Origin: an uncultured Oscillospiraceae bacterium
Lineage (GTDB): Bacteria > Bacillota > Clostridia > Oscillospirales > Oscillospiraceae
DNA: 64,000 nt
Direction of reading: 5' to 3'
Assembly: GCA_949935795.1 (NCBI GenBank)
Contig: CATLFX010000004.1
Location: 1-64,000, forward strand
Part shown: positions 44,282 to 54,761 of the stretch, in pieces
Position numbering within the stretch: the stretch's first letter is position 1
Layout of the letters: each line of letters starts with the position of its first letter
Notes under the pieces: generated by a model
What the model was told of the DNA's origin: nothing
The model's input: the letters and a program-made list of their open reading frames with translations, nothing else
The model's database searches: none
Program-made: the position numbers and the translations under genes

Positions 44282-45367
44282 ATGAAAATGACATGGCGCT
44301 GGTACGGCGAGGGCAACGACCAGATCAAGCTGTCCGACATCAAGCAGATCCCCGGCGTGGAGGGCATCGTGTGGGCGCTCCACGACAAAATGCCGGGCGA
44401 GGTGTGGCAGCCCGAGGAGATTGCGAAGGTCAAGGCGCAGCTGGACGAGTACGGCTTCAACATGGACGTGGTGGAGAGCGTGAACGTCCACGACGACATC
44501 AAGATCGGCCTGCCCACCCGGGACCAGTATATTGAAAACTACAAGCAGACTATCAAGAATCTGGCCCCCTTTGGGGTGAAGGTGATCTGTTACAACTTCA
44601 TGCCGGTGTTCGACTGGACCCGGACGGACCTGTTCCACCCTGTGGGGGACGGGTCCACTGCCCTGTATTACGAGGCGGCTAAGATCAAGCAGGACCCCAA
44701 GGAGATGGCGGACTACGTCATGTCCTTCACCGAGAAGTACCACATGACCTTTCCCGGCTGGGAGCCGGAGCGGATGGCCAAGCTGGACGAGCTCTTTGAG
44801 AAGTACCGCCCGGTGACCAAGGAGAAGCTGTGGGACAACTTCAAGTATTTCCTGGAGGCCATTATGCCCACCTGCCATGAGTGCGATATCAAGATGGCGG
44901 TCCACATGGACGATCCCCCCTGGGACATCTTCGGCCTGCCCCGTCTGCTCACCAGCGGCGCGGCCATCGACAAGTTCCTCAAGATGGTGGACGACCCTTA
45001 CAACTGCCTGACCCTGTGCTCCGGCTCGCTGAACGCCGACCCGGACAACAACGTGGCGGACATCGTGCGCAAGCACTGCGACCGCATCGCCTTTGCCCAC
45101 ATCCGCAACGTGAAGCACTTCCCCAACGGGGACTTCTCCGAGGCCAGTCACCGGGACTGTGACGGCGACACCGGCATTCTGGACATCCTGAAAGCCTACC
45201 ATGACTGCGGGTTTGACGGCTACATCCGTCCCGACCACGGCCGCCACCTGTGGACCGAGGGTCCCGGCACCGTGCGGCCGGGCTACGGCCTGTACGACCG
45301 GGCTTTGGGCGTGATGTACATGCTGGGCGCCTGGGATATGATGGACAAGGAGGCGGAGGGAAAGTGA
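44282..45367 (+). CDS. uxuA: Mannonate dehydratase
   Basis: MKMTWRWYGEGNDQIKLSDIKQIPGVEGIVWALHDKMPGEVW...FAHIRNVKHFPNGDFSEASH. Confidence 0.96.
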   Translation: MKMTWRWYGEGNDQIKLSDIKQIPGVEGIVWALHDKMPGEVWQPEEIAKVKAQLDEYGFNMDVVESVNVHDDIKIGLPTRDQYIENYKQTIKNLAPFGVKVICYNFMPVFDWTRTDLFHPVGDGSTALYYEAAKIKQDPKEMADYVMSFTEKYHMTFPGWEPERMAKLDELFEKYRPVTKEKLWDNFKYFLEAIMPTCHECDIKMAVHMDDPPWDIFGLPRLLTSGAAIDKFLKMVDDPYNCLTLCSGSLNADPDNNVADIVRKHCDRIAFAHIRNVKHFPNGDFSEASHRDCDGDTGILDILKAYHDCGFDGYIRPDHGRHLWTEGPGTVRPGYGLYDRALGVMYMLGAWDMMDKEAEGK

Positions 45368-46947
45368 AGCTCACCGATATTTTGAAGGGCGCGCCCGACC
45401 CCAAGGCATGGGAGGGCTATCAGCTGCCCAAGTTCGACGTTCAGGCCGTCCGGGCCAAGACCCACGACCAGCCCACATGGCTCCACTTCGGCGCGGGCAA
45501 CATTTTCCGGGCCTTTCCCGCCGCCATCCTCCAGGATGTGCTGGACAAGGGGGAGTACGACCGGGGCGTCATTGTGGCCGAGGGCTTTGACTACGAGATC
45601 ATCGACAAGGCCTATGCCCCCTATGACAACCTGAGCCTGCTGGTGGTGCTCCAGTCCGACGGCTCCATCCAGAAGAAGGTGGTGGCCTCCGTCACCGAGA
45701 GCCTGAAGGCCGACCCCCAGTTCGGGGACGACTGGGCCCGGCTGGAGCGGATTATGACCGCCCCCACCCTCCAGATGGTGAGCTTCACCATCACCGAAAA
45801 GGGCTACTCCGTGGCCCCGGCGGACCTGGAGCGGGGCTTGGCCCCCGCCCTCATCATGGGCAAGGTCACCGCCCTGCTGTATAAGCGCTACCAGGCGGGG
45901 AAGCTGCCCCTCACCCTCCAGAGCATGGACAACTGTTCCCACAACGGGGACAAGATGAAGGAGGCCGTGCTGGCCTACGCCAACGCCTGGGTCAAGGCCG
46001 GCCTGGTGGACGAGGGCTTCCTGGCCTACCTCACCGACGAGAGCAAGGTGACCTACCCCTGGTCCATGATCGACAAGATCACCCCCCGGCCCGACGCCCT
46101 GGTGCAGGGAATGCTGGAGCAGGACGGCTTTGAGGACCGGGAGGTCATCATCACGGAGAAAAAGACCTACACCGCCCCCTTCGTCAACGCGGAGGAGACG
46201 GAGTACCTGGTGGTGGAGGACCGCTACACCAACGGCCGTCCGCCCCTGGAGCTGGGCGGCGTGCTGTACACCGACCGGGCCACCGTGGACAAGGTGGAGC
46301 GGATGAAGGTGTGCACCTGCCTCAACCCCCTCCACACCGCCCTGGCCATCTACGGCTGCCTGCTGGGCCACACCCTCATCTCCGCCGAGATGAAGGATGA
46401 GGACCTGCGGGAGCTGGTCACCAAGATGGGCTATCAGGAGGCCATGCCGGTGGTGGTGGACCCGGGCGTGCTCAAGCCCGCCGACTTCATCGGTGCGGTG
46501 CTGAACAAGCGCCTGCCCAACCCCTTCATGCCCGACGCTCCCCAGCGCATCGCCACCGACACCTCCCAGAAGCTGCCCATCCGCTTCGGCGAGACCATCA
46601 AGGCCTACGGCGCAAAGGGGCTGAACAAGGACGAGCTGGTGCTCATCCCCCTGGTGCTGGCGGGCTACGCCCGGTACCTCAAGGGGGTGGACGACGAGGG
46701 AAATGCCTTTACGCCCTCCCCCGATCCCCTGCTGGCTGAGCTCCAGCCCATGGTGGCCGGACTGGAGGTCAAGGAGGGGGCGCAGGACATGAGCTGTCTC
46801 AGGGCCCTGTACAGCCGGAAGGACGTGTTTGCCGTGGACCTGTACGAGGTGGGCCTGGGCCAGCGCATCGAGGCCATGGCCGCCGAGCTCTTCGCCGGAC
46901 CCGGCGCGGTGCGCCGCACCCTCCACAAGTACGTCTCCGCACGGTGA
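45364..46947 (+). CDS. uxuB: Mannitol dehydrogenase family protein, probable fructuronate reductase
   Basis: GTG start overlapping uxuA stop (GTGA); WLHFGAGNIFRAF, CLNPLHTALAIYGCLLGH. Confidence 0.88.
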   Translation: MKLTDILKGAPDPKAWEGYQLPKFDVQAVRAKTHDQPTWLHFGAGNIFRAFPAAILQDVLDKGEYDRGVIVAEGFDYEIIDKAYAPYDNLSLLVVLQSDGSIQKKVVASVTESLKADPQFGDDWARLERIMTAPTLQMVSFTITEKGYSVAPADLERGLAPALIMGKVTALLYKRYQAGKLPLTLQSMDNCSHNGDKMKEAVLAYANAWVKAGLVDEGFLAYLTDESKVTYPWSMIDKITPRPDALVQGMLEQDGFEDREVIITEKKTYTAPFVNAEETEYLVVEDRYTNGRPPLELGGVLYTDRATVDKVERMKVCTCLNPLHTALAIYGCLLGHTLISAEMKDEDLRELVTKMGYQEAMPVVVDPGVLKPADFIGAVLNKRLPNPFMPDAPQRIATDTSQKLPIRFGETIKAYGAKGLNKDELVLIPLVLAGYARYLKGVDDEGNAFTPSPDPLLAELQPMVAGLEVKEGAQDMSCLRALYSRKDVFAVDLYEVGLGQRIEAMAAELFAGPGAVRRTLHKYVSAR

Positions 46948-46954
46948 GAATGAA

Positions 46955-46996
46955 AATGACGCCCCTGGAACCAATCTGGGTTCCAGGGGCGTTTGT
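46955..46996. terminator. Bidirectional terminator between uxuB and HD-GYP-like gene
   Basis: ACGCCCCTGGAACC-AATCTG-GGTTCCAGGGGCGT, A/T-rich flanks. Confidence 0.8.
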
Positions 46997-48852
46997 TATT
47001 CGGAGGCGGGGACGGCCCGGCGGGCGTCGTCGTACATCAGCCGGTAGGCGTTCTGACGCCCCCGTTCAAAGGCGCGTTCCAGCTGCCCGGCCACCGATTT
47101 GTCCCGGAGCAGGGCGGTGAGCAGGGGGGAGAAGCGGCGGCCCTCCAGCTTGACGGCCTCCTCCACGGCCTGGGCGAAGGGAAAGCCGGCGCCGGACATG
47201 GAGGAAAAGGAGGTTTTGCTCTCCAGCCAGTCCACCAGGCCCACCACGTCCACCATCTGCCGGGCGGGGCACTCCAGCCGGGTGTAGGCGTCGGGATAGC
47301 CCCGGGAGCCGTCGTACCACTTGTGGTGGCCCAGGGCGGCGGGGGCGTACCGGCTGGTGGAGGGGTGGGGCTCCAGGAGGATGCGGCCCGCCAGGGTGTG
47401 GAGGTGGGCCATCTCGTACTCCTCTTCGAACCACTGCCGGGGGGTGCGGGAGTGGAGCTCGATGACACTGAGCTTGCCCACATCGTGGAAAGAGCCGCAG
47501 CCCATGGCGTAGGCCAGCACGGCCTGCCGCTTTTCCTCCGGGCCGCCGATGTCCCGGATGAAGGGGATGTCGTCGAAAAATCCGGGGTTGTCGTCCAGCA
47601 GGACGGCGCACAGGGTTTTGGCCCCCTCGCCCACGGTGAGGGAGTGGCGGTAGACGTCGGGGACAAAGCGCAGCAGCAGCCGCTGCAAAAACTGGCCGTA
47701 GAGGACGCCCTCCCCAGTCTCGATGAAGGTGAAGGACAACTGCCGCAGGTATAAAAAGAGGTTTCCGTCCCCCAGCACGCCGGGGCAGCCGTCCACATAG
47801 TCCAGCATCCGGCTGTAGAGCCCGTCCAGATACTCCTTCCGGGGCGGGATGCGCTCGGGGTACTGGGACAGGTACTGGCAGTAGAAGGCGGGCAGGGAGA
47901 TCATCTCGTACATGCCGTCCGGAGTGTAATCAGTGGGGTCGGCCCCGTCCAGCAGGCGCTCTATCTTGGTCAGCAGGGCGCTCAGATCGCACAGACCGCA
48001 GTAATATTCAATGGTGTAGTAGGCAAAGGCGGACTTGGCGGGGGGCTGCTTGCCCTGCATTTCCGCCTCGTCGAACCGGCGCTGGTAAACAATATAGGCG
48101 GACTCCATGATATCCGCCATGTCCTCCGGGGTCATCACCTTGTCCCGGCTGTGGGAGATGCAGGAGGTCATATTCTGGTGGGTCAGGTAGATAAACCGCT
48201 CCCAGGGGAGGGAGGGGGCCAGCTCCTGATAGCGCCTGTCCTGGAGGATTTTCAGGGTGTCCTTCAGCAGGGCGATTTTTTCGCCGGGGGAGTGGAACTG
48301 CCCCAGCGCCATATTGGCCCGGGAGCGCAGGATGTACCCCCGGATCTCCATGTCGTCGATGATGTCGTAGTATTTCAGATAGGCCGCCGCCTCGGTGAAG
48401 CACAGCCGCATCCGGTTGGTGTACTCCAGGATGTCGGACAGCTCCAGCCCCACCAGCTTGCTCACCAGGCTGTTGCGGCCCATGCCCAGCCAGTACAGCG
48501 ACCGGATGGCGCCGGACAGGCTCTGCTTCTGCCGGGACAGGGTGAGCAGGGCCTGCTGGATCTGGCAGAACAGCCCCACGTCCAGCTCCTTCCGGCCGTC
48601 GAAGAGCTGAAAGGAGAACTCCGACAGCTCCTCCACATCCTCCCGGCTGGCATCGTACAGATTGTCCAGCATGGGGAACAGGTGCTCCCGCAGCAGCTTC
48701 ATATTCCGCCGGCCCAGGCGGAAGATCTGGTTTCGGTTTTCCTCCAGGTGGGCGGCGTACTCCTCGAAGGTCAGCCCGCCGGGCCGCTCCCGCTGGGAGA
48801 GGACGGCGAACTGCCGCAGATTGTCAAGATACTCCTTCTGATACGGCTTCAT
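46996..48852 (-). CDS. HD domain protein with divergent HD-GYP motif
   Basis: 618 aa; C-terminal FHDVGKLSVIELHSR...HHKWYDGSRGYPDAY; long helical N-terminus. Confidence 0.78.
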   Translation of the reverse strand: MKPYQKEYLDNLRQFAVLSQRERPGGLTFEEYAAHLEENRNQIFRLGRRNMKLLREHLFPMLDNLYDASREDVEELSEFSFQLFDGRKELDVGLFCQIQQALLTLSRQKQSLSGAIRSLYWLGMGRNSLVSKLVGLELSDILEYTNRMRLCFTEAAAYLKYYDIIDDMEIRGYILRSRANMALGQFHSPGEKIALLKDTLKILQDRRYQELAPSLPWERFIYLTHQNMTSCISHSRDKVMTPEDMADIMESAYIVYQRRFDEAEMQGKQPPAKSAFAYYTIEYYCGLCDLSALLTKIERLLDGADPTDYTPDGMYEMISLPAFYCQYLSQYPERIPPRKEYLDGLYSRMLDYVDGCPGVLGDGNLFLYLRQLSFTFIETGEGVLYGQFLQRLLLRFVPDVYRHSLTVGEGAKTLCAVLLDDNPGFFDDIPFIRDIGGPEEKRQAVLAYAMGCGSFHDVGKLSVIELHSRTPRQWFEEEYEMAHLHTLAGRILLEPHPSTSRYAPAALGHHKWYDGSRGYPDAYTRLECPARQMVDVVGLVDWLESKTSFSSMSGAGFPFAQAVEEAVKLEGRRFSPLLTALLRDKSVAGQLERAFERGRQNAYRLMYDDARRAVPASE

Positions 48853-48889
48853 GCCGGGCGCTCACTCCCTTCCGGACAGCCCGTCGGGC

Positions 48890-50530
48890 TCAGTGCCGGG
48901 CCGTCTTGGGCCGCAGCTGCCCCCGCAGAATCTCCATGAGCCGGTCCACGTCCACCGGCTTGGAGATGTGCTCGTTCATCCCCGCCTGCCGGGCCAGGCG
49001 CACGTCCTCCACAAAGGCGTTGGCGGTCATGGCCACGATCCAGACGCTCTGGGCGTCCGGCCTGGGCAATTGCCGGATGCGGCGGGCGGCCTCGTAGCCG
49101 TCCATCACCGGCATCTGTATGTCCATGAGGATCAGGTCGAACCAGCCCTCCGGGGCGTTTTGGAATTTGGACACCGCCTGGGCCCCGTCTTCCGCCGCCT
49201 CCACCTGTACGCCGGTCATGCCCAGCAGCTCCATGGCGATCTCACGGTTGAGCTCGTTGTCCTCCACCAGCAGCACCCGGCTGCCGCTGAAATCGTCGTC
49301 CGTACCCTGGCTGTCCTGGCCGTCCCCGGCGCTCCGGCTGGTGAGGGAGGAGAGGGTGGCCAGCAGGCGGCTGGGGAACAGGGGGCAGGGGACGAAGGCA
49401 TTGACCCCCGCCCGGGTGGCCCGGTACTCGATCTGGGCCCAGTCGTCCTCCGAGGCCAGCAGGATGGGAAAGCCGGGCCCGGCCAGCTGCCGCGCGTGGG
49501 AGGCCAGGTCCAGGGGGGACATGTCCTCCAGCTCCTGGCCCAGCAGCAGGGCGCAGGGCATGTGGTCCTCGAACTGGGCCTCGGTGAGGCGGGTCACCGC
49601 CTGGATGCCGGTGGACAGGCAGATCGGGGTGAGGCCCGCCCGGGTGAGGCAGTCGGAGATCTGCCGGACCTGGCCGCTGCGGCGCTCTGCCACCAGCACC
49701 GTGCGGCCCGCGGGGAGGTCCGGTTCCCTGTCCCCCTGGGGGGAGACGGGGAGGGGCAGGCTGACGGTGAAGCAGCTGCCTTTTCCCTCCTGACTCTCCA
49801 CGGTGATGGAGCCCTCCATGCTGTCCACCAGCCTTTTCACGATGGACATGCCCAGGCCGGTGCCCTCGATCTGTTGGGTGGCGGCATTGCGCACCCGCTC
49901 AAAGGGAATAAAGATTTTATCCAAAAACTCCCGGCTCATGCCCATGCCGTTGTCCCGGCAGGAGAAATCCAGCCATATGTGTCCCTCGGGGCCGGGCCGC
50001 TGGGAGAAGCGGACCTGAATCTCTCCCCTCTCCTGAGTGTACTTCACGGCGTTGCCGATGATGTTCACCAGAATCTGCCGCAGGCGCAGGGAGTCGCCCA
50101 TCAGCTCCTCCGCGAGGATGTCCGCGATCTGGATGTGGAGGGTTTGGCCTTTCCGCTCCGCCTGGGGGCGGATGATGACGGCCACGTCGTGGACCAGGTC
50201 GGCCAGGGAGAACGCCTCCTCGCTGAGCGTCATTCTGCCGCTGTCGATGCGGGACATGTCCAGCACGTCGTTCACCAGGCTCATCAGGTGGGAGGAGGCG
50301 GTTTGAATTTTGTTCAGGCAGTCCTGCACCCGGGCCTTCTCGTCGATGTGGGACAGGCCGATGGCGGTCATGCCCACAATGGCGTTCATGGGGGTGCGGA
50401 TGTCGTGGGACATGCTGGACAAAAAGCGGCTCTTGGCCTGGTTGGCCTCCTCCGCCTCATGCAGAGCGGCCCGAAGCTCGGCGTTGGTCCGCTCCAGCTC
50501 CTCCACGTAGGTCCGGTCCGTGTGTTCCAT
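48890..50530 (-). CDS. Cytoplasmic hybrid histidine kinase (HisKA-HATPase-degenerate REC-REC)
   Basis: H-box [20 protein letters not shown]-box [33 protein letters not shown]; no TM segments. Confidence 0.93.
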   Translation of the reverse strand: MEHTDRTYVEELERTNAELRAALHEAEEANQAKSRFLSSMSHDIRTPMNAIVGMTAIGLSHIDEKARVQDCLNKIQTASSHLMSLVNDVLDMSRIDSGRMTLSEEAFSLADLVHDVAVIIRPQAERKGQTLHIQIADILAEELMGDSLRLRQILVNIIGNAVKYTQERGEIQVRFSQRPGPEGHIWLDFSCRDNGMGMSREFLDKIFIPFERVRNAATQQIEGTGLGMSIVKRLVDSMEGSITVESQEGKGSCFTVSLPLPVSPQGDREPDLPAGRTVLVAERRSGQVRQISDCLTRAGLTPICLSTGIQAVTRLTEAQFEDHMPCALLLGQELEDMSPLDLASHARQLAGPGFPILLASEDDWAQIEYRATRAGVNAFVPCPLFPSRLLATLSSLTSRSAGDGQDSQGTDDDFSGSRVLLVEDNELNREIAMELLGMTGVQVEAAEDGAQAVSKFQNAPEGWFDLILMDIQMPVMDGYEAARRIRQLPRPDAQSVWIVAMTANAFVEDVRLARQAGMNEHISKPVDVDRLMEILRGQLRPKTARH

Positions 50531-50549
50531 ATAGAAAGCTCCTAAAAGT

Positions 50550-52211
50550 TTACTCCAGTACGGCCCCCCTTGCGGCGGAGGTCACCAGTTTGGCGTACCG
50601 GGCCAGATAGCCGGTCTTGATCTTGGGCTCGGGGCACACCCAGGCGGCCTTCCGGGCGGCCAGGGTATCCTTGTCCACCAGCAGTTCGATCTTGCAGGCG
50701 GGTATGTCGATGGAGATCTGGTCGCCCTCCTCCACGAAGGCGATGGGCCCGCCCTGGGCGGCCTCGGGGCAGACGTGGCCGATGGACGCCCCGCGGGTGG
50801 CCCCGGAGAACCGCCCGTCGGTGATGAGGGCTACGGACTCGCCCAGCCCCATGCCGCAGATGGCGGAGGTGGGGTTGAGCATCTCCCGCATGCCGGGGCC
50901 CCCCTTGGGACCCTCGTAGCGGATGACCACCACGTCGCCCGCCACGATTTTTCCGGCGTAGATGGCCTCGATGGCCTCCTCCTCGGAGTTGAACACGCGG
51001 GCGGGGCCCTGGTGGCGCATCATCTCGGGGGCCACGGCGGACCGCTTCACCACGCAGCCCTCGGGGGCCAGGTTGCCCTTGAGGACGGCGATGCCGCCGT
51101 CGGGGGAATAGGGGTCGTCGATGGGCCGGATCAGGCTGTGGTCCCGGTTGACCACGCCCTCCAGGTTTTCGGCCAGGGTCTTGCCGGTGCAGGTGAGGAC
51201 GGAGGTGTCCAGCAGGCCCTTCTTATTCAGCTCCATCATGACGGCGTGGACGCCTCCCGCGCCCTCCAAATCCTCCATGTAGGTGTCCCCGGCGGGGGCC
51301 AGGTGGCACAGGTTGGGGGTCTTGCTGGAGATCTCGTTGGACATGTCCAGGTCCAGCTCAATGCCGCACTCGTGGGCGATGGCGGGCAGGTGGAGCATGG
51401 TGTTGGTGGAGCAGCCCAGGGCCATGTCCACCGTTTCGGCGTTGTGGAAAGCGGCCTCGGTCATGATGTCCCGGGGCTTGATGTCCTTTTTGACCAGCTC
51501 CATGATCTGCATACCGGCGTGCTTGGCCAGCCGTAGCCGGGCTGACCACACGGCGGGGATGGTGCCGTTGCCCCGCAGGCCCATGCCGATGGCCTCCGCC
51601 AGGCAGTTCATGGAATTGGCGGTGTACATGCCGGAGCAGGAGCCGCAGGTGGGGCAGGCGGCGTTCTCGTACTCCTCCACCCCGGCCTCGTCCAGCTTGC
51701 CGGCGTAATAGCCGCCCACCGCCTCGAACATGTGGGACAGGCAGGTGCGCCGCCCGTCGTTGAGCCGCCCGGCCAGCATGGGGCCGCCGGAGCAGAAAAT
51801 GGTGGGGATGTTCACCCGGGCCGCCGCCATCAGCAGGCCGGGGACGTTTTTGTCGCAGTTGGGGATCATCACCAGGCCGTCGAACTGGTGGGCCATGGCC
51901 ATGGCCTCGGTGGAGTCGGCGATGAGGTCACGGGTGACCAGGGAGTACTTCATGCCCACGTGGCCCATGGCGATGCCGTCGCACACGGCGATGGCGGGGA
52001 ATTCAATGGGGGTGCCGCCCGCGGCCCGGACGCCCGCCTTCACCGCCTCGGCAATCTTGTCCAAATTCATGTGGCCGGGGACAATCTCGTTATAGGAACA
52101 CACCACCCCGATGAGGGGCCGCTCCAGCTCCTCCTTGGTGTAGCCCAGGGCGTAGAACAGGGAGCGGTTGGGGGCGGTGGGGACGCCTTTTTTCACATGG
52201 TCGGAACGCAT
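50550..52211 (-). CDS. ilvD: Dihydroxy-acid dehydratase
   Basis: [78 protein letters not shown]. Confidence 0.97.
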   Translation of the reverse strand: MRSDHVKKGVPTAPNRSLFYALGYTKEELERPLIGVVCSYNEIVPGHMNLDKIAEAVKAGVRAAGGTPIEFPAIAVCDGIAMGHVGMKYSLVTRDLIADSTEAMAMAHQFDGLVMIPNCDKNVPGLLMAAARVNIPTIFCSGGPMLAGRLNDGRRTCLSHMFEAVGGYYAGKLDEAGVEEYENAACPTCGSCSGMYTANSMNCLAEAIGMGLRGNGTIPAVWSARLRLAKHAGMQIMELVKKDIKPRDIMTEAAFHNAETVDMALGCSTNTMLHLPAIAHECGIELDLDMSNEISSKTPNLCHLAPAGDTYMEDLEGAGGVHAVMMELNKKGLLDTSVLTCTGKTLAENLEGVVNRDHSLIRPIDDPYSPDGGIAVLKGNLAPEGCVVKRSAVAPEMMRHQGPARVFNSEEEAIEAIYAGKIVAGDVVVIRYEGPKGGPGMREMLNPTSAICGMGLGESVALITDGRFSGATRGASIGHVCPEAAQGGPIAFVEEGDQISIDIPACKIELLVDKDTLAARKAAWVCPEPKIKTGYLARYAKLVTSAARGAVLE

Positions 52212-52248
52212 AGCGCAAAACTCCTTCGCAGTTTGGATTGGATAAGGC

Positions 52249-52277
52249 ATTGTACCATAAAAACGCCGGGAGCGCAA
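52249..52277 (-). promoter_or_regulatory. Promoter of ilvD
   Basis: Minus-strand TTGCGC-17 nt-TACAAT with extended -10 (TGGTACAAT). Confidence 0.55.
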
Positions 52278-52435
52278 TGGAAAATCCGTTGATTTCCAGG
52301 CGTTCCCGACATCGCCGTCGCAAAGTCCGCTTAGTTCCGCTTCCGCCTGCGGCGAAAGCTGCACACGCTCCCTCGCTCCTCCTCTCCCCACAAAGCCGAA
52401 GGGCGGCTTTGCGGGGGCCCCATTTTGTGGATAAA

Positions 52436-52472
52436 AATGCAAAAACCGTCACTCGACCAAGTGACGGTTTCT
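52436..52472 (-). terminator. Terminator of AGCS transporter gene
   Basis: AAACCGTCACT-CGACCA-AGTGACGGTTT, T-rich on the minus side. Confidence 0.75.
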
Positions 52473-52559
52473 TAACCTGAGTTTTAAAACACTTGTCCCG
52501 AGCCAACCGCCCTCCGCCAGCGCGGGTGTACTTATATGATACACCTCCGGGGCGCTTTG

Positions 52560-53969
52560 TCAAGGACAAAGCGCCCCGGCGCTGTAGTCGCCCCGCTTTT
52601 TCCGCCCTGCCAGCCAGGTCCGCAGCAGGTGGAGGGCCTCCGGCGACAGCAGCAGCAGGGCGGGCAGGTTCACCGCCGCCAACAGGCCGTTGAACGCGTC
52701 CACCAGCTGCCACACCGCCGTCACGTCCCCCACTGCCCCCAGGATGATAAAGGCGGGGAAGGCCAGCTGGTAGGCCCACTGGGCCCACCGGGCGGAGGTG
52801 AGGGTCTCCACCCCCCGCCGTCCGTAGTACCCCGAGCCGATGAGGGAGGTGAAGGCGAACAGGATGAGGCTCACCGACACGATCCACTCCCCGGCCTCGC
52901 CGAACAGGGTGGCGAAGCCCGCCACCGTCAGCGGCGCGCCCAGCAGGGCCTGGGGCACCGCGTTTCCCTCCGCCAGAGGGAGCATCCGGACCGGGTCGTA
53001 CACCCCGGAGGTGAGTATCACCAGCGCGGTCACCGTGCAGATGACCATGGTGGCGAAAAACACCTCAAAGATGCCCCACATGCCCTGTTCCGCCGGCTCG
53101 TCCACATCGGCGCAGGCATGGGCGATGGCGGACATGCCCACCCCCGCCTCGTTGGTGAACACCCCCCGGGCCACGCCGTACCGCAGGGCCGTCCCCATGG
53201 CGTAGCCCCCCGCCGCCGCCCGCGGGGCAAAGGCGTAGGAGATGATCTGCTGAAATGCCCCCGGCACCGCCCGCCAGTTGGCGGCGATCACCGCCAGCCC
53301 GCCCCCCACGAACAGCAGGGCCATGGCGGGCACCAGCAGCTCGCACAGCTTGCCGATGCGCTTGATGCCGCCCGCCAGCACCAGGAAGGTGAGGACGGCC
53401 AGCACTACTCCTACAGCCACCGGGTTGACCCCTCCCGCAGCGGACAGCGCCGTGGCGATGGAGTTGGCCTGGGCCAGGTTGCCTCCCGCCAATGTCTCCG
53501 CCACGCAGAAGAGGGCAAAAATCTTGGCCAGCCCCGGCAGGCGCAGCCCCTTTTCCATGTACTGCATAGGCCCGCCCCGCCAGCGGCCGCCGGGGTCCTT
53601 CTCCCGGTGGCGCACCGCCAGGATTTTCTCCCCGCACCCCGTCATCATCCCCAGCAGGGCGGACATCCACATCCAGAACACCGCCCCCGGCCCGCCGTAG
53701 GCGATGGCAGTGGCTACCCCGGCGATGGACCCGGTGCCGATGGTGGCGGCCAGGGCGGTGGACAGGGCCTGGAGCTGGGTCACCCCCCGGGGTTCTTTTT
53801 TGTCCTGCTTCCGGCGGAACAGGGAGCCCACAGTGGCGCTCCACCAGGTGGGCAGCCCGAAAATCTGGAAGAACCCGGAGCCCAGGGAGTACCACAGCCC
53901 CACCACCAGGAACAGCGCCAGCAGCGGCCCGCCCCACAGAAAATCGCCCAGCGCCTTAAAAAATGCCAT
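52560..53969 (-). CDS. Alanine/glycine:cation symporter (AGCS) family
   Basis: TQLQALSTALAATIGTGSIAGVATAIAYGGPGAVFWMWMSALLGM; start at MAFFKALGDF. Confidence 0.95.
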   Translation of the reverse strand: MAFFKALGDFLWGGPLLALFLVVGLWYSLGSGFFQIFGLPTWWSATVGSLFRRKQDKKEPRGVTQLQALSTALAATIGTGSIAGVATAIAYGGPGAVFWMWMSALLGMMTGCGEKILAVRHREKDPGGRWRGGPMQYMEKGLRLPGLAKIFALFCVAETLAGGNLAQANSIATALSAAGGVNPVAVGVVLAVLTFLVLAGGIKRIGKLCELLVPAMALLFVGGGLAVIAANWRAVPGAFQQIISYAFAPRAAAGGYAMGTALRYGVARGVFTNEAGVGMSAIAHACADVDEPAEQGMWGIFEVFFATMVICTVTALVILTSGVYDPVRMLPLAEGNAVPQALLGAPLTVAGFATLFGEAGEWIVSVSLILFAFTSLIGSGYYGRRGVETLTSARWAQWAYQLAFPAFIILGAVGDVTAVWQLVDAFNGLLAAVNLPALLLLSPEALHLLRTWLAGRKKRGDYSAGALCP

Positions 53970-54030
53970 GTCCGCGCCTCCTCTCCTGGAAAGGTATGCG
54001 GACATGGCACAAGTTATGCGGCTTGGACGG

Positions 54031-54678
54031 TCAGTCCTCCCAGGGGACGGCTTTTTCAGGCGCTTTCCGCTGCGGGCGCTTCCACAGCCGCAGCCGGGCG
54101 GCCTGGTCGGGCAGGAAGCCCATGCGGTGGAGTATGGGCAGCAGGGCGGCGAACAGCGCCGCCAGCATGAGGGTTTGTACCGGCAGCATGACGGCGTTCT
54201 TGACGGCGCTCCCGGCCGCAATGGCCCAGTAGCCCTTGCCGCCGGAATACCAGAGGTAAGTCCCCAGCCCGCCGATGAACACGTTTTGCAGGTTGGTGGC
54301 CAGCTTGGCCAGAAACACCCGCAGCACCGTCACCTCCGCCCGGTAGAGGAACAGGGCGTAGGTGAACACCCCCAGCATGGTGGTGAAAATATAAAAAGGA
54401 TTGTACCCCTCGCTTGGGTTCATAAAATAGCTCACCGTGTCCTCCACAGCGCCGAACAGCAGGGCGTTCACCGGCCCCCCCACCAGGGCGCACAGGGCCC
54501 GGGCCAGAAAGCCCCAGCTCACCCGGATGTTGTTCACCACCGGCACGGATTTCAGGTAACCCAGCGCTACGCAGGCGGCCACCATCAGGGCGGAGAACAC
54601 CAGGGTGCGCAGCTTTTTGGAGTCCCGGATGGCGCACCGCCAGTAGGCCCGGGAGAAGGGCGTTTTGAAAATTTCCAT
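54031..54678 (-). CDS. folT: Folate ECF transporter S component
   Basis: LVFSALMVAACVALGYLKSVPVVNNIRVSWGFLARALCALVGGPVNALLFGAVEDTVSYFMNPSEGYNPFYIFTTMLGVFTYALFLYR. Confidence 0.9.
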   Translation of the reverse strand: MEIFKTPFSRAYWRCAIRDSKKLRTLVFSALMVAACVALGYLKSVPVVNNIRVSWGFLARALCALVGGPVNALLFGAVEDTVSYFMNPSEGYNPFYIFTTMLGVFTYALFLYRAEVTVLRVFLAKLATNLQNVFIGGLGTYLWYSGGKGYWAIAAGSAVKNAVMLPVQTLMLAALFAALLPILHRMGFLPDQAARLRLWKRPQRKAPEKAVPWED

Positions 54679-54761
54679 GAAAAAAGACCTCCTTTTTCTT
54701 CGGCAGCACCCGTAACGGGTCAGCCGCACAAAGGAAGCCGTAAAAACGCGGTCCGCCATGC

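Noticed and set aside
52316-52430. Possible third copy of the leader palindrome upstream of ilvD (AGCGAGGGAGC plus CTTTCGCC-GCA-GGCGGAAG hairpin)
   Set aside because: Shares only a short AGCGAGGGAGC string and general hairpin layout with copies A and B, not the CAAAAGCCCAGCCGCCGC core; too weak to call.
52201-52440. T-box leader upstream of ilvD
   Set aside because: No AGGGUGG-type T-box sequence or specifier-loop layout seen. A plausible promoter lies only ~40 nt before the start, leaving no room for a leader.
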